DNA from: Dechloromonas sp. A34
Lineage (GTDB): Bacteria; Pseudomonadota; Gammaproteobacteria; Burkholderiales; Rhodocyclaceae
NCBI RefSeq assembly: GCF_026261605.1
Contig: NZ_CP102486.1
Span: 434,001 to 498,000 of the forward strand
DNA: 64,000 nucleotides
Direction of reading: 5' to 3'
The notes under the pieces were generated by a model. The model was not told where the DNA came from. It searched no databases and saw nothing but the letters and a program-made list of their open reading frames with translations. Positions 27,123 through 36,440 of the stretch are shown here, piece after piece. Position 1 is the first letter of the stretch, and every line of letters begins with the position of its first letter. Both the position numbers and the translations under genes were made by a program.

Positions 27123-27557
27123 ATGCGTCTGAATACTATCAAGCCGGGTGAAGGCTCCAAGAAGGAACGTCGCCGCGTTGGTCGCGGCATCGGTTCCGGC
27201 CTTGGCAAGACTTGCGGCCGCGGCCACAAGGGTCAGAAGTCCCGTTCCGGCGGTTTCCACAAGGTCGGTTTCGAAGGCGGTCAAATGCCTTTGCAGCGTC
27301 GCCTGCCGAAGCGCGGCTTCAATTCGCTGACCCGCGCCCGCAACTACGAAGTTCGCCTGACCGATCTGGACCGCCTCCCGGTCGACGAAATCGATCTGCT
27401 GGCCTTGCAGGCTGCCGGTATCGTTCCGGGTGACGCACTGGCTGCCAAGGTGATTCTCTCTGGCGCAATTAGTCGCAAGGTCACCCTCAAGGGTGTCGGC
27501 GCGACCAAGGGCGCCAAGGCTGCGATCGAAGCAGCCGGTGGTTCGGTCGCTGAGTAA
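27123..27557 (+). CDS. rplO: 50S ribosomal protein L15
   Basis: Glycine- and arginine-rich large-subunit protein. The 144 residues start [20 protein letters not shown] and include [13 protein letters not shown]. It lies directly before secY, as in most bacteria. Confidence 0.98.
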   Translation: MRLNTIKPGEGSKKERRRVGRGIGSGLGKTCGRGHKGQKSRSGGFHKVGFEGGQMPLQRRLPKRGFNSLTRARNYEVRLTDLDRLPVDEIDLLALQAAGIVPGDALAAKVILSGAISRKVTLKGVGATKGAKAAIEAAGGSVAE

Positions 27558-27577
27558 GAACAGGAAAGGTTAGAACG

Positions 27578-28900
27578 TTGGCTGCAAATCCCAATACCGT
27601 TGGCAAAGGTGGCAAGTTCGGCGATCTGAAGCGCCGTCTTTGGTTCCTGCTCGGTGCGCTGGTCGTCTATCGGATCGGTGCGCATATCCCGGTTCCCGGG
27701 ATCGATCCCAACGTTCTTTCCGATCTGTTCAATTCGCAACAGGGCGGCATCCTGGGCATGTTCAACATGTTCTCGGGTGGTGCCTTGTCGCGATTTACGA
27801 TTTTTGCATTGGGGATCATGCCGTACATTTCGGCCTCGATCATCATGCAACTGATGAGTGTGGCCAGTCCCCAACTTGAAGCCCTCAAGAAGGAAGGCGA
27901 AGCCGGCCGTCGCAAGATCACCCAGTACACCCGTTACGGCACCGTGGTTCTCGCTCTGTTCCAGGGAATCGGTATCGCCATTGCGCTCGAGGCGCAACCG
28001 GGTCTGGTCAACGATCCTGGCTTTATGTTCCGCCTGACAACGGTCTCGACCCTGCTGACCGGGACGATGTTCCTGATGTGGTTGGGCGAGCAGATCACCG
28101 AGCGGGGCTTGGGTAACGGCATCTCCATCATCATTTTCGCTGGTATCGCCGCAGGCTTGCCCAATGCAATCGGTGGCCTGCTGGAACTGGTGCGTACCGG
28201 TGCGATGCATCCGCTGACCGCTCTGGTGATATGTGTCCTCGTGGTCCTCGTTACGGCCTTTGTGGTCTTCGTGGAACGCGGCCAGCGCAAGATCCTGGTC
28301 AATTACGCCAAGCGCCAGGTTGGCAACAAGATTTACGGCGGGCAGAGTTCGCATCTGCCCCTGAAGTTGAATATGTCGGGCGTGATCCCGCCCATTTTCG
28401 CCTCCTCGATCATTCTGTTCCCTGCCACTGTGGCTGGCTGGTTCGGTTCCGGCGAGTCGATGCGCTGGTTGAAGGATGTCGCGGGTACCTTGTCGCCGGG
28501 GCAGCCGATTTACGTCATGTTCTACGCTGCCGCCATCGTATTCTTCTGTTTCTTCTATACCGCTTTGGTTTTCAATTCCAAGGAAACCGCCGATAACCTG
28601 AAGAAGAGCGGCGCGTTCGTGCCGGGTATTCGTCCCGGTGAACAAACGGCTCGTTATATTGACAAGATCCTGATGCGCCTGACGCTAGTCGGTGCTGCCT
28701 ACATCACGATCGTCTGTCTGTTGCCCGAATTTCTGATTCTCAAGTGGAACGTTCCGTTCTACTTCGGTGGTACATCGCTATTGATTATCGTGGTCGTGAC
28801 CATGGACTTCATGTCCCAGGTCCAGGCTTATGTCATGTCTCACCAGTATGAAAGTCTCTTGAAGAAAGCAAACTTCAAGGGAGCACCCATGATCAAATAA
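27578..28900 (+). CDS. secY: Preprotein translocase subunit SecY
   Basis: Channel-forming subunit of SecYEG. The 440 residues have ten hydrophobic segments, with PVPGIDPN in the first periplasmic loop and [16 protein letters not shown] sequence in the middle. The start is TTG: AGGAAAGG lies eight bases upstream and the next residues [20 protein letters not shown] fit the family. It is the only TTG-started gene of the cluster. Confidence 0.98.
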   Translation: MAANPNTVGKGGKFGDLKRRLWFLLGALVVYRIGAHIPVPGIDPNVLSDLFNSQQGGILGMFNMFSGGALSRFTIFALGIMPYISASIIMQLMSVASPQLEALKKEGEAGRRKITQYTRYGTVVLALFQGIGIAIALEAQPGLVNDPGFMFRLTTVSTLLTGTMFLMWLGEQITERGLGNGISIIIFAGIAAGLPNAIGGLLELVRTGAMHPLTALVICVLVVLVTAFVVFVERGQRKILVNYAKRQVGNKIYGGQSSHLPLKLNMSGVIPPIFASSIILFPATVAGWFGSGESMRWLKDVAGTLSPGQPIYVMFYAAAIVFFCFFYTALVFNSKETADNLKKSGAFVPGIRPGEQTARYIDKILMRLTLVGAAYITIVCLLPEFLILKWNVPFYFGGTSLLIIVVVTMDFMSQVQAYVMSHQYESLLKKANFKGAPMIK

Positions 28901-28907
28901 ACCAGCC

Positions 28908-29126
28908 ATGGCCAAGGAAGATTACATTGAAATGCAGGGGGAGGTGGTTGAGAACCTCCCGAATGCGACCTTCAAGGTCAAGCTGGAAAATGGACACATT
29001 GTTCACGGATTTATCTCCGGCAAGATGCGTATGCACTACATCCGCATCCTGCCTGGCGACAAGGTCACGGTGCAATTGACGCCATACGATTTAACCAAGG
29101 TACGGATCGTTTTCCGGGCCAAGTAA
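28908..29126 (+). CDS. infA: Translation initiation factor IF-1
   Basis: OB-fold factor that occupies the A site during initiation. The 72 residues match the family, with [20 protein letters not shown] in the central strands. It lies seven bases behind secY; rpmJ follows. Confidence 0.97.
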   Translation: MAKEDYIEMQGEVVENLPNATFKVKLENGHIVHGFISGKMRMHYIRILPGDKVTVQLTPYDLTKVRIVFRAK

Positions 29127-29201
29127 AAAGTTCTCTACGCAATAAACCGCAGGGCAAGGAAACACGGCTGCTTCCAAGCCCTCGCAGACGAGGAGTAAAA
29201 C

Positions 29202-29315
29202 ATGAAAGTTCAACCTTCAGTGAAGCGCGTTTGCCGCAACTGCAAAGTCATCCGTCGCAAGGGCGTGGTGCGCGTCATTTGCAAGGACCCGCGTCACAAG
29301 CAGCGCCAGGGTTGA
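29202..29315 (+). CDS. rpmJ: 50S ribosomal protein L36
   Basis: The smallest large-subunit protein, 37 residues. It is the zinc-binding form: C11, C14, C27 and H32 are all present. GAGGAG lies 11 bases before the ATG. The gene is short enough to be missed by automatic callers. Confidence 0.96.
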   Translation: MKVQPSVKRVCRNCKVIRRKGVVRVICKDPRHKQRQG

Positions 29316-29366
29316 TTCCCTGTCGAGTCCGGCATTTGTTAATTTTAGAAATAGTGGAGTGATTCA

Positions 29367-29729
29367 ATGGCCCGTATTGCAGGGGTAAACATTCCGAACC
29401 ATCAGCATGCTGAGATCGCTCTGACTGCGATCTATGGCATCGGCCGTACCCGCGCACAGAAAATCTGTGACGCAGCCGGCGTTGGTCGTAGCGTCAAAAT
29501 GAAAGATCTGTCCGACTCGGACATGGATCGTCTGCGTGACGAAGTGGGCAAGTTCACTGTTGAAGGTGACCTGCGCCGCGAAGTAACGATGAATATCAAG
29601 CGTCTGATGGACCTTGGTTGCTACCGTGGCCTGCGCCACCGCAAGGGCTTGCCCTGCCGTGGTCAGCGCACCCGTACCAATGCTCGTACTCGCAAGGGTC
29701 CGCGCAAGGCCATCGCTGGCAAGAAGTAA
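29367..29729 (+). CDS. rpsM: 30S ribosomal protein S13
   Basis: Head protein that contacts P-site tRNA and L5. The 120 residues start [20 protein letters not shown] and end in the basic [14 protein letters not shown] tail. It opens the alpha-operon gene order. Confidence 0.98.
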   Translation: MARIAGVNIPNHQHAEIALTAIYGIGRTRAQKICDAAGVGRSVKMKDLSDSDMDRLRDEVGKFTVEGDLRREVTMNIKRLMDLGCYRGLRHRKGLPCRGQRTRTNARTRKGPRKAIAGKK

Positions 29730-29741
29730 TAGGGACAGAAC

Positions 29742-30131
29742 ATGGCAAAGACTGCTACCAAAGTTCGCAAAAAAGTTAAGAAGAACGTGGCCGAGGGCAT
29801 TGCCCACATCCACGCTTCCTTCAATAACACCATCATTACCATTACCGACCGTCAGGGCAATGCGCTGTCCTGGGCAACGTCCGGTGGTGCCGGCTTCCGC
29901 GGTTCGCGTAAGTCCACCCCGTTCGCCGCTCAGGTTGCTGCTGAAGCTGCTGGCAAGGCGGCTCAGGAATGTGGCGTCAAGAATCTGGAAGTTCGCATCA
30001 AGGGCCCCGGCCCTGGTCGTGAATCCTCTGTCCGTGCGCTCAACGCGCTGGGCATGAAGATCACCGCGATTTCCGACGTGACGCCGGTGCCGCACAACGG
30101 CTGCCGTCCGCCCAAAAAGCGCCGCATCTAA
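29742..30131 (+). CDS. rpsK: 30S ribosomal protein S11
   Basis: Platform protein. The 129 residues contain [19 protein letters not shown] and end [14 protein letters not shown], both diagnostic. Confidence 0.98.
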   Translation: MAKTATKVRKKVKKNVAEGIAHIHASFNNTIITITDRQGNALSWATSGGAGFRGSRKSTPFAAQVAAEAAGKAAQECGVKNLEVRIKGPGPGRESSVRALNALGMKITAISDVTPVPHNGCRPPKKRRI

Positions 30132-30143
30132 GGAGAAAGACAA

Positions 30144-30773
30144 GTGGCTCGTAATCTCGATCCGAAATGCCGTCAGTGCCGCCGCGAAGGCGAGAAGCTG
30201 TTCCTGAAGGGCGAAAAGTGCTTTACCGACAAGTGTGCCATCGAGCGCCGCTCCTATGCTCCTGGCCAACACGGCCAGAAGTCTGGTGCCCGTCTCTCTG
30301 ACTACGGCGTCCACCTGCGCGCCAAGCAGAAGATTCGTCGCGTCTATGGCGTGCTCGAAGGCCAATTCCGCAAGACGTTTGCCGAAGCTGACCGCCGCAA
30401 GGGCCAGACCGGTGAAAACCTGCTGCAATTGCTCGAGGCTCGCCTTGACTCCGTTGCTTACCGCATGGGTTTTGCCGCTTCCCGCGCCGAGTCCCGCCAG
30501 GTCGTCCGTCACAACGGCGTTCTGGTCAATGGCAAGCGCGTCAATATCCCCTCTTACCTTGTCAAGCCGGGCGATGTTGTCCAGCTGACCGATCGCGCCC
30601 GTGCTTCCCTGCGTTGCAAGGCCGCCCTCGAAGCCGCTGAGTCCCGTGGTTTCCCGGAATGGATCGCTGTCGACGTCAAGGAAGGCAAGGGCACGTTCAA
30701 GGCCATGCCGCAGCGTTCCGAGCTGCCGGCGACCCTGAACGAAGGCCTCGTCATCGAACTTTACTCGAAGTAA
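30144..30773 (+). CDS. rpsD: 30S ribosomal protein S4
   Basis: Primary 16S binder; in E. coli it is also the translational repressor of the alpha operon. It is 209 residues from a GTG start with AAGGAGAA upstream. It is the zinc-binding type, with C9, C12, C26 and C31, and has the S4 RNA-binding domain VVRHNGVLVNGKRVNIPS. Confidence 0.97.
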   Translation: MARNLDPKCRQCRREGEKLFLKGEKCFTDKCAIERRSYAPGQHGQKSGARLSDYGVHLRAKQKIRRVYGVLEGQFRKTFAEADRRKGQTGENLLQLLEARLDSVAYRMGFAASRAESRQVVRHNGVLVNGKRVNIPSYLVKPGDVVQLTDRARASLRCKAALEAAESRGFPEWIAVDVKEGKGTFKAMPQRSELPATLNEGLVIELYSK

Positions 30774-30797
30774 CACTCAGGCAGAGGAATTTAGCCC

Positions 30798-31772
30798 ATG
30801 CAAAGCAGTGGACTTCTGAAACCCCGCATTATTGATGTGCAGAGCGTTTCGCCGGTGCAAGCCAAGGTTGTCATGGAGCCGTTTGAACGCGGTTACGGGC
30901 ATACCCTTGGCAATGCGCTGCGTCGCATCCTTCTGTCCTCGATGCCGGGTTATGCGCCGACCGAAGTCGGAATTGACGGAGTGCTCCATGAGTACTCCAC
31001 CGTTGATGGCGTGCAGGAAGATGTCGTCGACATCCTCCTCAACCTCAAGGGCGTGGTCTTCAAGCTGCACGGCCGCGATGTCGTCAATCTGAATCTGGCC
31101 AAGGAAGGCGAAGGCGCCGTTCGTGCGGGCGACATCGAGTTGCCGCATGACGTCGAAATCATCAATCCGGAACATGTGATCGCTCACCTTTCTCCCGGCG
31201 GCAAGCTGGCCATGGAGATCAAGGTCGAAAAGGGTCGCGGCTATGTCCCGGGCAACGTGCGCAATCTGGGCGATGCCAAGACCATTGGCAAACTCGTTCT
31301 CGATGCCTCGTTCAGCCCGATTCGTCGCGTCGCCTATGCTGTTGAGAGCGCCCGCGTCGAACAGCGTACCGACCTCGACAAGCTGATCGTCGATATCGAA
31401 ACCAACGGCGTCGTCGAGCCGGAGGAAGCCATCCGTTACGCTGCTCGCGTGCTGATGGAACAACTCTCCGTGTTCGCCGATCTCGAAGGTACCGCTCCTG
31501 TCGCCGAGGCTTCCAAGCCGGCCCAGGTCGATCCGGTTCTTCTCCGCCCGGTTGATGATCTCGAACTGACGGTTCGCTCTGCGAACTGCCTGAAGGCCAA
31601 GAACATCTACTACATCGGCGATCTGATTCAGCGTACCGAGAACGAGCTTCTCAAGACCCCGAACCTGGGTCGCAAGTCGCTGAACGAGATCAAGGAAGTG
31701 TTGGCCGCCCGCGGCCTGACGCTCGGCATGAAACTGGAAAATTGGCCGCCCGCCGGTCTGGACAAGGTCTAA
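30798..31772 (+). CDS. rpoA: RNA polymerase alpha subunit
   Basis: Dimer platform for polymerase assembly. The 324 residues comprise the N-terminal domain (about 1-235, with [18 protein letters not shown]) and the C-terminal DNA/activator-contact domain with [20 protein letters not shown]. Between rpsD and rplQ, as in E. coli. Confidence 0.99.
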   Translation: MQSSGLLKPRIIDVQSVSPVQAKVVMEPFERGYGHTLGNALRRILLSSMPGYAPTEVGIDGVLHEYSTVDGVQEDVVDILLNLKGVVFKLHGRDVVNLNLAKEGEGAVRAGDIELPHDVEIINPEHVIAHLSPGGKLAMEIKVEKGRGYVPGNVRNLGDAKTIGKLVLDASFSPIRRVAYAVESARVEQRTDLDKLIVDIETNGVVEPEEAIRYAARVLMEQLSVFADLEGTAPVAEASKPAQVDPVLLRPVDDLELTVRSANCLKAKNIYYIGDLIQRTENELLKTPNLGRKSLNEIKEVLAARGLTLGMKLENWPPAGLDKV

Positions 31773-31831
31773 ACGACCTTGTTCGGTACGGGTAGTCAAG
31801 GGACGCCTGCAGAACATAGAAAGGATTAACC

Positions 31832-32233
31832 ATGCGTCACCGCAATGGACTTCGCAAACTGAACCGCACCAGCAGCCATCGCCTGGCGATGCTGCGCAAC
31901 ATGACCGTTTCCCTGCTCAAGCACGAGGCCATCAAGACCACCGTGCCCAAGGCCAAGGAACTGCGCCGTGTTGTCGAACCGATGATCACCCTCGGCAAGA
32001 CCCCGACGCTGGCTAACAAGCGTCTGGCCTTCGACCGCCTGCGCGACCGCGAAATCGTGGTCAAGCTGTTCGCCGAAATTGGCCCGCGCTACGCAACCCG
32101 CCCGGGCGGCTACCTTCGCATCCTGAAGTGTGGCTTCCGCGTTGGCGACAATGCGCCGATGGCTTTCGTCGAATTGGTTGATCGTCCGGAGCCGACCGAG
32201 GCTGTGGAAGTCGACGAAGAAGCCGCAGCCTAA
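31832..32233 (+). CDS. rplQ: 50S ribosomal protein L17
   Basis: Tunnel-exit region protein and last gene of the ribosomal block. The 133 residues start [18 protein letters not shown] palindromic terminator follows after 19 bases. Confidence 0.98.
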   Translation: MRHRNGLRKLNRTSSHRLAMLRNMTVSLLKHEAIKTTVPKAKELRRVVEPMITLGKTPTLANKRLAFDRLRDREIVVKLFAEIGPRYATRPGGYLRILKCGFRVGDNAPMAFVELVDRPEPTEAVEVDEEAAA

Positions 32234-32252
32234 GCTGCGTCGGATTCGCTGA

Positions 32253-32285
32253 AAAAAGGCCGGGATATCCCGGCCTTTTTCTTTT
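32253..32285 (+). terminator. Bidirectional terminator behind rplQ
   Basis: The palindrome 32253-32280 has arms AAAAAGGCCGGGAT and ATCCCGGCCTTTTT, followed by CTTTT. Both strands have the A-stem-T form, so it can end rplQ transcription and anything coming from gltL on the other strand. The mobile element is inserted at its right edge. Confidence 0.9.
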
Positions 32286-32290
32286 AGTGC
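32283..32290. repeat. Target duplication, left copy (8 bp)
   Basis: TTTAGTGC directly outside the left inverted repeat. The identical 8 bases stand directly outside the right inverted repeat at 33312-33319. Confidence 0.85.
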
Positions 32291-32312
32291 GGGTGTTACT
32301 ACGCAGCTGACC
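32291..32312 (+). repeat. Left terminal inverted repeat
   Basis: 22 bases beginning GGGTGTTACTACGCAG and ending TGACC. It matches the reverse complement of 33290-33311 except at positions 4 and 17. Confidence 0.82.
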
Positions 32313-32375
32313 AATTGGCTTTAAAAGCAAAGAGTTAGAGCCTGTTTTCGGCAGCAAAATGAAATAGCCGCGGGA

Positions 32376-32591
32376 CTACCGTCCTTGCCAGTGGTTGATT
32401 GGCTCAACCTGGGTTGGGTCTAGGCGGTCGTCGAATTTCTTGATGAGTGTGTCGCAGGCAGTTAGTTCGGCCTGGGCCTGGGCGAGCCTCACCTGGAGCT
32501 CGTCGACCAGCTGTTGGTAGCACTGGACGTCACGGGCTGCCCGGGCGCGGGTTTCGGCGAGGCCTTTGAGGTAGGACGGGGTTTTGCGCAT
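32376..32591 (-). CDS. Short coiled-coil protein of the mobile element
   Basis: 71 residues of unknown function. From LKGLAETRARA to EPINHWQGR it is similar to the N-terminal half of the upstream gene's product (MKGLVETRARA ... EPINAWQGR), a predicted coiled coil. It stops with TAG exactly where the longer relative continues into its second domain. The DNA of the two genes is recognisably alike, so they arose by tandem duplication. Only three bases separate it from the corrected stop of the upstream gene. It could be a truncated remnant or a functional short partner of the longer protein; the clean open frame and tight spacing favour the latter slightly. Confidence 0.55.
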   Translation of the reverse strand: MRKTPSYLKGLAETRARAARDVQCYQQLVDELQVRLAQAQAELTACDTLIKKFDDRLDPTQVEPINHWQGR

Positions 32592-32594
32592 GGC

Positions 32595-33193
32595 TTACCT
32601 GGGCAGGTTGTCTTCTTCCGAGCAATCCTCGAGTACAGGGTAGTCCTGGTCGACAGCGCCTACCGTAGGGAGGCCGGCGTGTGCAGCGAGGGCCTGCAGG
32701 TCAGCGGACGCCAGGTCTGGGGGAATCCATAGCCAGAGGCCTGCTTTGCCGATATTGGCAGAGGGTCGTGGATACGCTGGATGGACTTGGAGTTCGCGAG
32801 CTCTCTCAAGCGGGTGTTTATTGAGTTATGGACCCAGATTTTGCGTTGGCTGGGTATTGCGAAGATGAGGTTGAAGGTAGCTTGTAGGTACTGAGCGATT
32901 TCGGTAGTCGAGATTGGATGGGGGTAAGCCAGTGTGATTGCCTTGAGGATTGCTTGCCTGAAGGCGCCGCGTTTGCCGTAGCGACCTTGCCAGGCGTTGA
33001 TTGGTTCGATTTGGCCGGGCTGAATCTGGTTATTGAGACTGGCGATGAGGTGGTCGCAGGAATCGCGTTCGTCCTGGGTTTTGGTGAGCTTGAGGGTAAG
33101 GCTTTCGATGAGGTGGGACAGCCGATTGGATTCGGCGTCGGCCCGGGCGCGGGTTTCGACCAGGCCTTTCATGAGAGGGGATAAGCGTTGCAC
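32595..33193 (-). CDS. Coiled-coil plus winged-helix-like protein of the mobile element (frameshift as read)
   Basis: Unknown function. Residues 1-65 form a polar heptad-like helix with RARA, DSCDHLIASL and EPINAWQGR. The next part (GKRGAFRQAILKAI ... ISTTEIAQYL ... KIWVHNSINTRLREL) looks like a winged helix, perhaps DNA binding. As read, the frame ends at 32660. Adding one G to the run at 32763-32765 gives a hydrophobic-then-acidic tail (KAGLWLWIPPDLAS ... DCSEEDNLPR) and a stop at 32595, three bases before the next gene. The start is uncertain: GTG 33193 aligns with the start of the paralogue; TTG 33244 and ATG 33172 are also in frame. Confidence 0.55.
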
Positions 33194-33254
33194 GGGGTGG
33201 GCATCCTTGAAGGTTACCCGTCGTAAAGCGACCTCGGAATCCAAAATTTGCCCG

Positions 33255-33285
33255 AAAAAATGCCTCAGAGATTATTCCGAGGCAT
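33255..33285 (-). terminator. Terminator inside the element's right end
   Basis: Reading on the minus strand: ATGCCTC (33285-33279), a 12-base loop, GAGGCAT (33266-33260), then TTTTT. It lies between gltL and the element genes, so it should end glt transcription and shield the element genes from it. Confidence 0.65.
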
Positions 33286-33289
33286 CTTG

Positions 33290-33311
33290 GGTCATCTGCG
33301 TAGTAACCCCC
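33290..33311 (-). repeat. Right terminal inverted repeat
   Basis: On the minus strand it begins GGGGGTTACTACGCAG and ends TGACC, 20 of 22 positions identical to the left repeat. It ends one base before the right target duplication. Confidence 0.82.
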
Positions 33312-33319
33312 TTTAGTGC
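33312..33319. repeat. Target duplication, right copy (8 bp)
   Basis: TTTAGTGC; on the minus strand GCACTAAA, which contains the last codon and TAA stop of gltL. The insertion thus duplicated the end of gltL without damaging it. Confidence 0.85.
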
Positions 33320-34041
33320 TGCAGGATTTTCGAAAGAAATTGCTGGGCGCGTTCCGAACGTGGGGTGCCGAAGAAATCCTCCTTGCCGGCATCCTCGACG
33401 ATCTTTCCCTGGTCCATGAAGATCACCCGGTGGGCAACCTTACGCGCGAAGCCCATTTCATGGGTCACGCACATCATGGTCATACCCTCCTGGGCCAGTT
33501 CGACCATCACATCCAGCACTTCGTTGACCATTTCCGGGTCGAGGGCTGAGGTCGGCTCGTCGAATAGCATGCAGATCGGATCCATGGCCAAGGCGCGAGC
33601 GATTGCCACGCGTTGTTGCTGGCCGCCGGAAAGCTGACCAGGGTATTTGGCGGCTTGCGCCTTGAGACCGACACGGTCGAGCATTTTCATGCCGCGGGCA
33701 ATCGCTTCTTCCTGGCTCCGGCCGAGAACCTTGGTCTGGGCGATGATCAGATTGTCGGTAATGCTCATGTGGGGGAAGAGCTCGAAGTTCTGGAAGACCA
33801 TCCCGACGTGGGCCCGCAGCTTGGAGAGATTTGTCCGCGGATCGCCGATCGAAGTGCCATTGACAATGACTTCGCCGGCCTGAAAGGGCTCCAGGCCATT
33901 GACGCACTTGATCAGGGTCGATTTTCCCGAACCCGAGGGACCGCAAACCACGACGACCTCGCCTTTCTTGACACTGGTTGTACAGTCGGTCAGGACCTGA
34001 AATGGACCGTACCATTTCGAAATGTTGCGGATTTCGATCAT
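33313..34041 (-). CDS. gltL: Glutamate/aspartate ABC transporter ATP-binding protein GltL
   Basis: ATPase of a polar amino acid uptake system. The 242 residues have Walker [10 protein letters not shown] at 34-42, signature [10 protein letters not shown] near 137, Walker [14 protein letters not shown] after it, and the switch histidine in CVTHEMGF. Last gene of gltIJKL; its start overlaps the gltK stop (ATGA). The stop codon lies in the target duplication of the adjoining element. Substrate specificity is inferred from the family and from GltI. Confidence 0.92.
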   Translation of the reverse strand: MIEIRNISKWYGPFQVLTDCTTSVKKGEVVVVCGPSGSGKSTLIKCVNGLEPFQAGEVIVNGTSIGDPRTNLSKLRAHVGMVFQNFELFPHMSITDNLIIAQTKVLGRSQEEAIARGMKMLDRVGLKAQAAKYPGQLSGGQQQRVAIARALAMDPICMLFDEPTSALDPEMVNEVLDVMVELAQEGMTMMCVTHEMGFARKVAHRVIFMDQGKIVEDAGKEDFFGTPRSERAQQFLSKILQH

Positions 34042-34718
34042 TGGGAGAATCTCGCTTGCAGGCGCTTCACCAGCCGGGAGACAGAGAAGCAGATCACGAA
34101 ATAGACGGCGCCGGCAAAGAGCAGCAGTTCGACCAGCCGACCATCCCGGTCACCGACCTTGTAGGCAGTGCCGAAAAAGTCGGAAAGACCGATCACGTAA
34201 ACCAGCGAGGTGTCCTGGAACAGAATGATGGCTTGGGTCAGCAGCAGCGGCATCATGTTGCGGAAAGCCTGAGGTAGCACAATCAGGCGCATGGTTTGGC
34301 CATTGGTCAGACCGAGCGCCTGACCGGCGGCGACTTGCCCCTTGGGGACGCTCTGGATGCCGGCACGGATGATTTCCGAGTAGTAGGCCGCCTCGAACAG
34401 GGCGAAGGCGGTGAGCGCCGAGGCCAGACGGATGTCGCCGATGCCTTCGCCAAATACGGCCTTGATGGCTTGGGGGACGATCAAGTAAAACCACAGAATG
34501 ACCATGACCAGCGGTACAGAGCGGAACAGATTGACGTAGGTGGCGGCCAGCGTAGCGAGCAGGCGATTGCCGCCAAGGCGGGCAATGGCAAGCAGCGTAC
34601 CCCAGACGATACCAACCGTTATCGCCGTCAGCGTCACTTCCAGGGTGATCAGCATGCCCTTGACGAGCAGGGGCAGGGCACCGGGAATGGAAGTCCAGTC
34701 GAATTCGTACATGATCAT
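34038..34718 (-). CDS. gltK: Glutamate/aspartate ABC transporter permease GltK
   Basis: Inner-membrane permease of the HisMQ type. The 226 residues have about five membrane segments and the family loop [20 protein letters not shown], with GQ-(x)n-ALG coupling helix sequence. It overlaps gltJ and gltL by four bases at each end, so the three products are probably made in step. Confidence 0.9.
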   Translation of the reverse strand: MIMYEFDWTSIPGALPLLVKGMLITLEVTLTAITVGIVWGTLLAIARLGGNRLLATLAATYVNLFRSVPLVMVILWFYLIVPQAIKAVFGEGIGDIRLASALTAFALFEAAYYSEIIRAGIQSVPKGQVAAGQALGLTNGQTMRLIVLPQAFRNMMPLLLTQAIILFQDTSLVYVIGLSDFFGTAYKVGDRDGRLVELLLFAGAVYFVICFSVSRLVKRLQARFSQ

Positions 34719-35452
34719 TTGCTCCCGATATAGCCGGGCACCTGAACGTTACGTTCAAGGCGGCGCATCAGGAACATCACTGTCACGTTGATGATGACGT
34801 AGAGGACGGTGACGGCGATGAAAGCTTCATAGGGTTGCGCGGTGTAGTCGACCAGTTGCTGGGCCTGGCGCGAGAGCTCGATCAGGCCGATCGTGGTGGC
34901 GACCGCCGAGTTCTTGAATATGTTCAGGAACTCCGAAGTCAGCGGCGGCACGATGATCCGGTAGGCCATCGGCAAAAGCACGTGGCGATAAACCTGGGGC
35001 AGGGTGAATCCCATCGCCAGACCGGCATTCCTCTGTCCCGGCGGCAGCGAGTTGATGCCGGAGCGGACCTGTTCGGCGACGCGGGCGGCAGTGAACAGGC
35101 CGAGGCAGACCATGGCCGAGAGGAATTGCTGGGCCAGGGGATTCATCTGCTTGAACGCGTTTCCCCAAGTCGGCGGCAGCAGTTCGGGGAGGACGAAATA
35201 CCAGATGAAGAGCTGGACGAGCAGCGGAATGTTGCGGAAGACCTCGACGTAGGCAGTTGCCAGACCGGCCAGCCAGCGATTGGGAACGGTGCGCAGGACA
35301 CCGATGATCGAGCCAATCAACAAGGCAATAACCCAGGCGCTGAGGGATAGCATCACGGTCCATTGCAGCCCCTCGAACAGCCAGATGAGATAAGTGCCTT
35401 CGCCGGTTGCGCTTGGCTGAAGGAAAACCTGCCAGTTCCAGTTGTAGCCCAT
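34715..35452 (-). CDS. gltJ: Glutamate/aspartate ABC transporter permease GltJ
   Basis: Partner permease of GltK. The 245 residues have a periplasmic N-terminal extension, about five membrane segments and the coupling loop [21 protein letters not shown]. The start has AAGGAGG about ten bases upstream, directly behind a strong hairpin that separates it from gltI. Confidence 0.9.
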   Translation of the reverse strand: MGYNWNWQVFLQPSATGEGTYLIWLFEGLQWTVMLSLSAWVIALLIGSIIGVLRTVPNRWLAGLATAYVEVFRNIPLLVQLFIWYFVLPELLPPTWGNAFKQMNPLAQQFLSAMVCLGLFTAARVAEQVRSGINSLPPGQRNAGLAMGFTLPQVYRHVLLPMAYRIIVPPLTSEFLNIFKNSAVATTIGLIELSRQAQQLVDYTAQPYEAFIAVTVLYVIINVTVMFLMRRLERNVQVPGYIGSK

Positions 35453-35470
35453 CGACCAGCCCTCCTTCAG

Positions 35471-35496
35471 CTTGTGGAGCCACTTGGCTCCACAAG
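35471..35496 (-). promoter_or_regulatory. gltI-gltJ intercistronic hairpin
   Basis: A perfect 11-bp stem CTTGTGGAGCC / GGCTCCACAAG with a 4-base loop, ending four bases before the gltJ ribosome site. Hairpins here commonly protect the binding-protein message so that it is made in excess of the permeases. No T run follows, so it is not a full terminator. Confidence 0.65.
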
Positions 35497-35521
35497 CGCT
35501 TAGACCTCTGCTTTCGAAAAA

Positions 35522-36418
35522 CTATTCAAAAGCCTTATCGTTCGGGGCTTTGTACAGCGCCTTCATTTCCTCCGACAGTGGCATGTTCAGATTCAGGCCC
35601 TTGGGCGGGATCGGCGCCATGAACCACTTGGCGTAGATCTTCTCGGCTTCGCCCGAGGTCATCGCCTTGGTCAGCGCCGCGTCGACCACCTTCTTGAAGC
35701 CCGGGTCGTCCTTGCGCAACATGCAGCCGTAGGCTTCCTTCGATTGCGCCGTGCCGACCACGGCCCAGTCGCCGGCTTTCTTGGCCTTGGCCATTTCGCC
35801 GAAGAGCAGCGCGTCATCCATCATGAAGGCGACGGCGCGGCCGGTTTCCAGGGTCAGGAAGGACTCGCCGTGATCCTTGGCCGAGATGATGCTCATGCCC
35901 ATCTTCTTGTCTTCATTCATCTTGCGGATCAGGCGCTCGGAAGTGGTGCCGGCGGTGGTGACGACGTTCTTGCCGGCGAGGTCGGCGAAGTCGTTGATCC
36001 CGGAACCCTTCTTGGTCAGCAGCTTGGTGCCGATGACGAAGATAGTGGTCGAGAAGCCGACCTGCTTCTGGCGCTCGAGGTTGTTGGTGGTCGAGCCGCA
36101 TTCGATATCGACGGTGCCGTTCTGGACCAGGGTGATGCGGTTGGCCGAAGTGACCGGCATCAGCTTGGTTTCGATCTTGGCCAGCTTGAGTTCGCTCTTG
36201 ATGCCATCGACGACCTTCAGCATCAGTTCGTGCGAATAGCCGATGACCTGCTGCTTGTCATCGTAATAGGAGAAGGGAATCGAGGATTCGCGGTGGCCGA
36301 GGGTGATCGTGCCGGTGTCCTTGATCTTCTTCAAGGTGGCGGATTCCTGGGCGAAAGCCGGGGACGTACTGAAGACAGAGGCAATGATGACGGCGGAAGC
36401 GAGTTTCATGAAAGGCAT
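35522..36418 (-). CDS. gltI: Glutamate/aspartate periplasmic binding protein GltI
   Basis: Captures amino acids in the periplasm for GltJKL. The 298 residues start with a signal peptide cut after AFA (about residue 23), then a family 3 solute-binding fold with GHRESSIPFSYYDDKQQVIGYS and GTVDIECGSTTNN, characteristic of GltI/DEBP. ATG 36418 is chosen because AAAGGAG lies eight bases upstream. Only 22 bases separate it from the phosphatase gene upstream on the same strand. Confidence 0.93.
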   Translation of the reverse strand: MPFMKLASAVIIASVFSTSPAFAQESATLKKIKDTGTITLGHRESSIPFSYYDDKQQVIGYSHELMLKVVDGIKSELKLAKIETKLMPVTSANRITLVQNGTVDIECGSTTNNLERQKQVGFSTTIFVIGTKLLTKKGSGINDFADLAGKNVVTTAGTTSERLIRKMNEDKKMGMSIISAKDHGESFLTLETGRAVAFMMDDALLFGEMAKAKKAGDWAVVGTAQSKEAYGCMLRKDDPGFKKVVDAALTKAMTSGEAEKIYAKWFMAPIPPKGLNLNMPLSEEMKALYKAPNDKAFE

Positions 36419-36440
36419 TGTTTATCTCCTTTGTTGTCGT

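Larger units (their letters stand above)
32291..33311. mobile_element. Transposase-free 1,021-bp element with inverted ends
   Basis: The ends are 22-bp imperfect inverted repeats (32291-32312 and 33290-33311, 20 of 22 identical, core GTTACTACGCAG), bounded by a perfect 8-bp direct repeat TTTAGTGC. This is the structure left by transposition. Inside, on the minus strand, are two tandem related genes of unknown function and a terminator, but no transposase. It is therefore probably mobilised in trans by a related insertion sequence. Eight-base duplications are made by families such as IS66 and IS1595; the end sequence alone does not let me assign one. Confidence 0.8.

Noticed and set aside
32376..32591. 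A homopolymer frameshift as the cause of the short paralogue's truncation
   Set aside because: Shifting frame at the stop gives a dozen residues unlike the longer paralogue and another stop; the truncation looks genuine.
32291..33311. Assignment of the element to IS66 or IS1595
   Set aside because: An 8-base duplication fits both, but no transposase is present and I cannot match the end sequence to either by eye.
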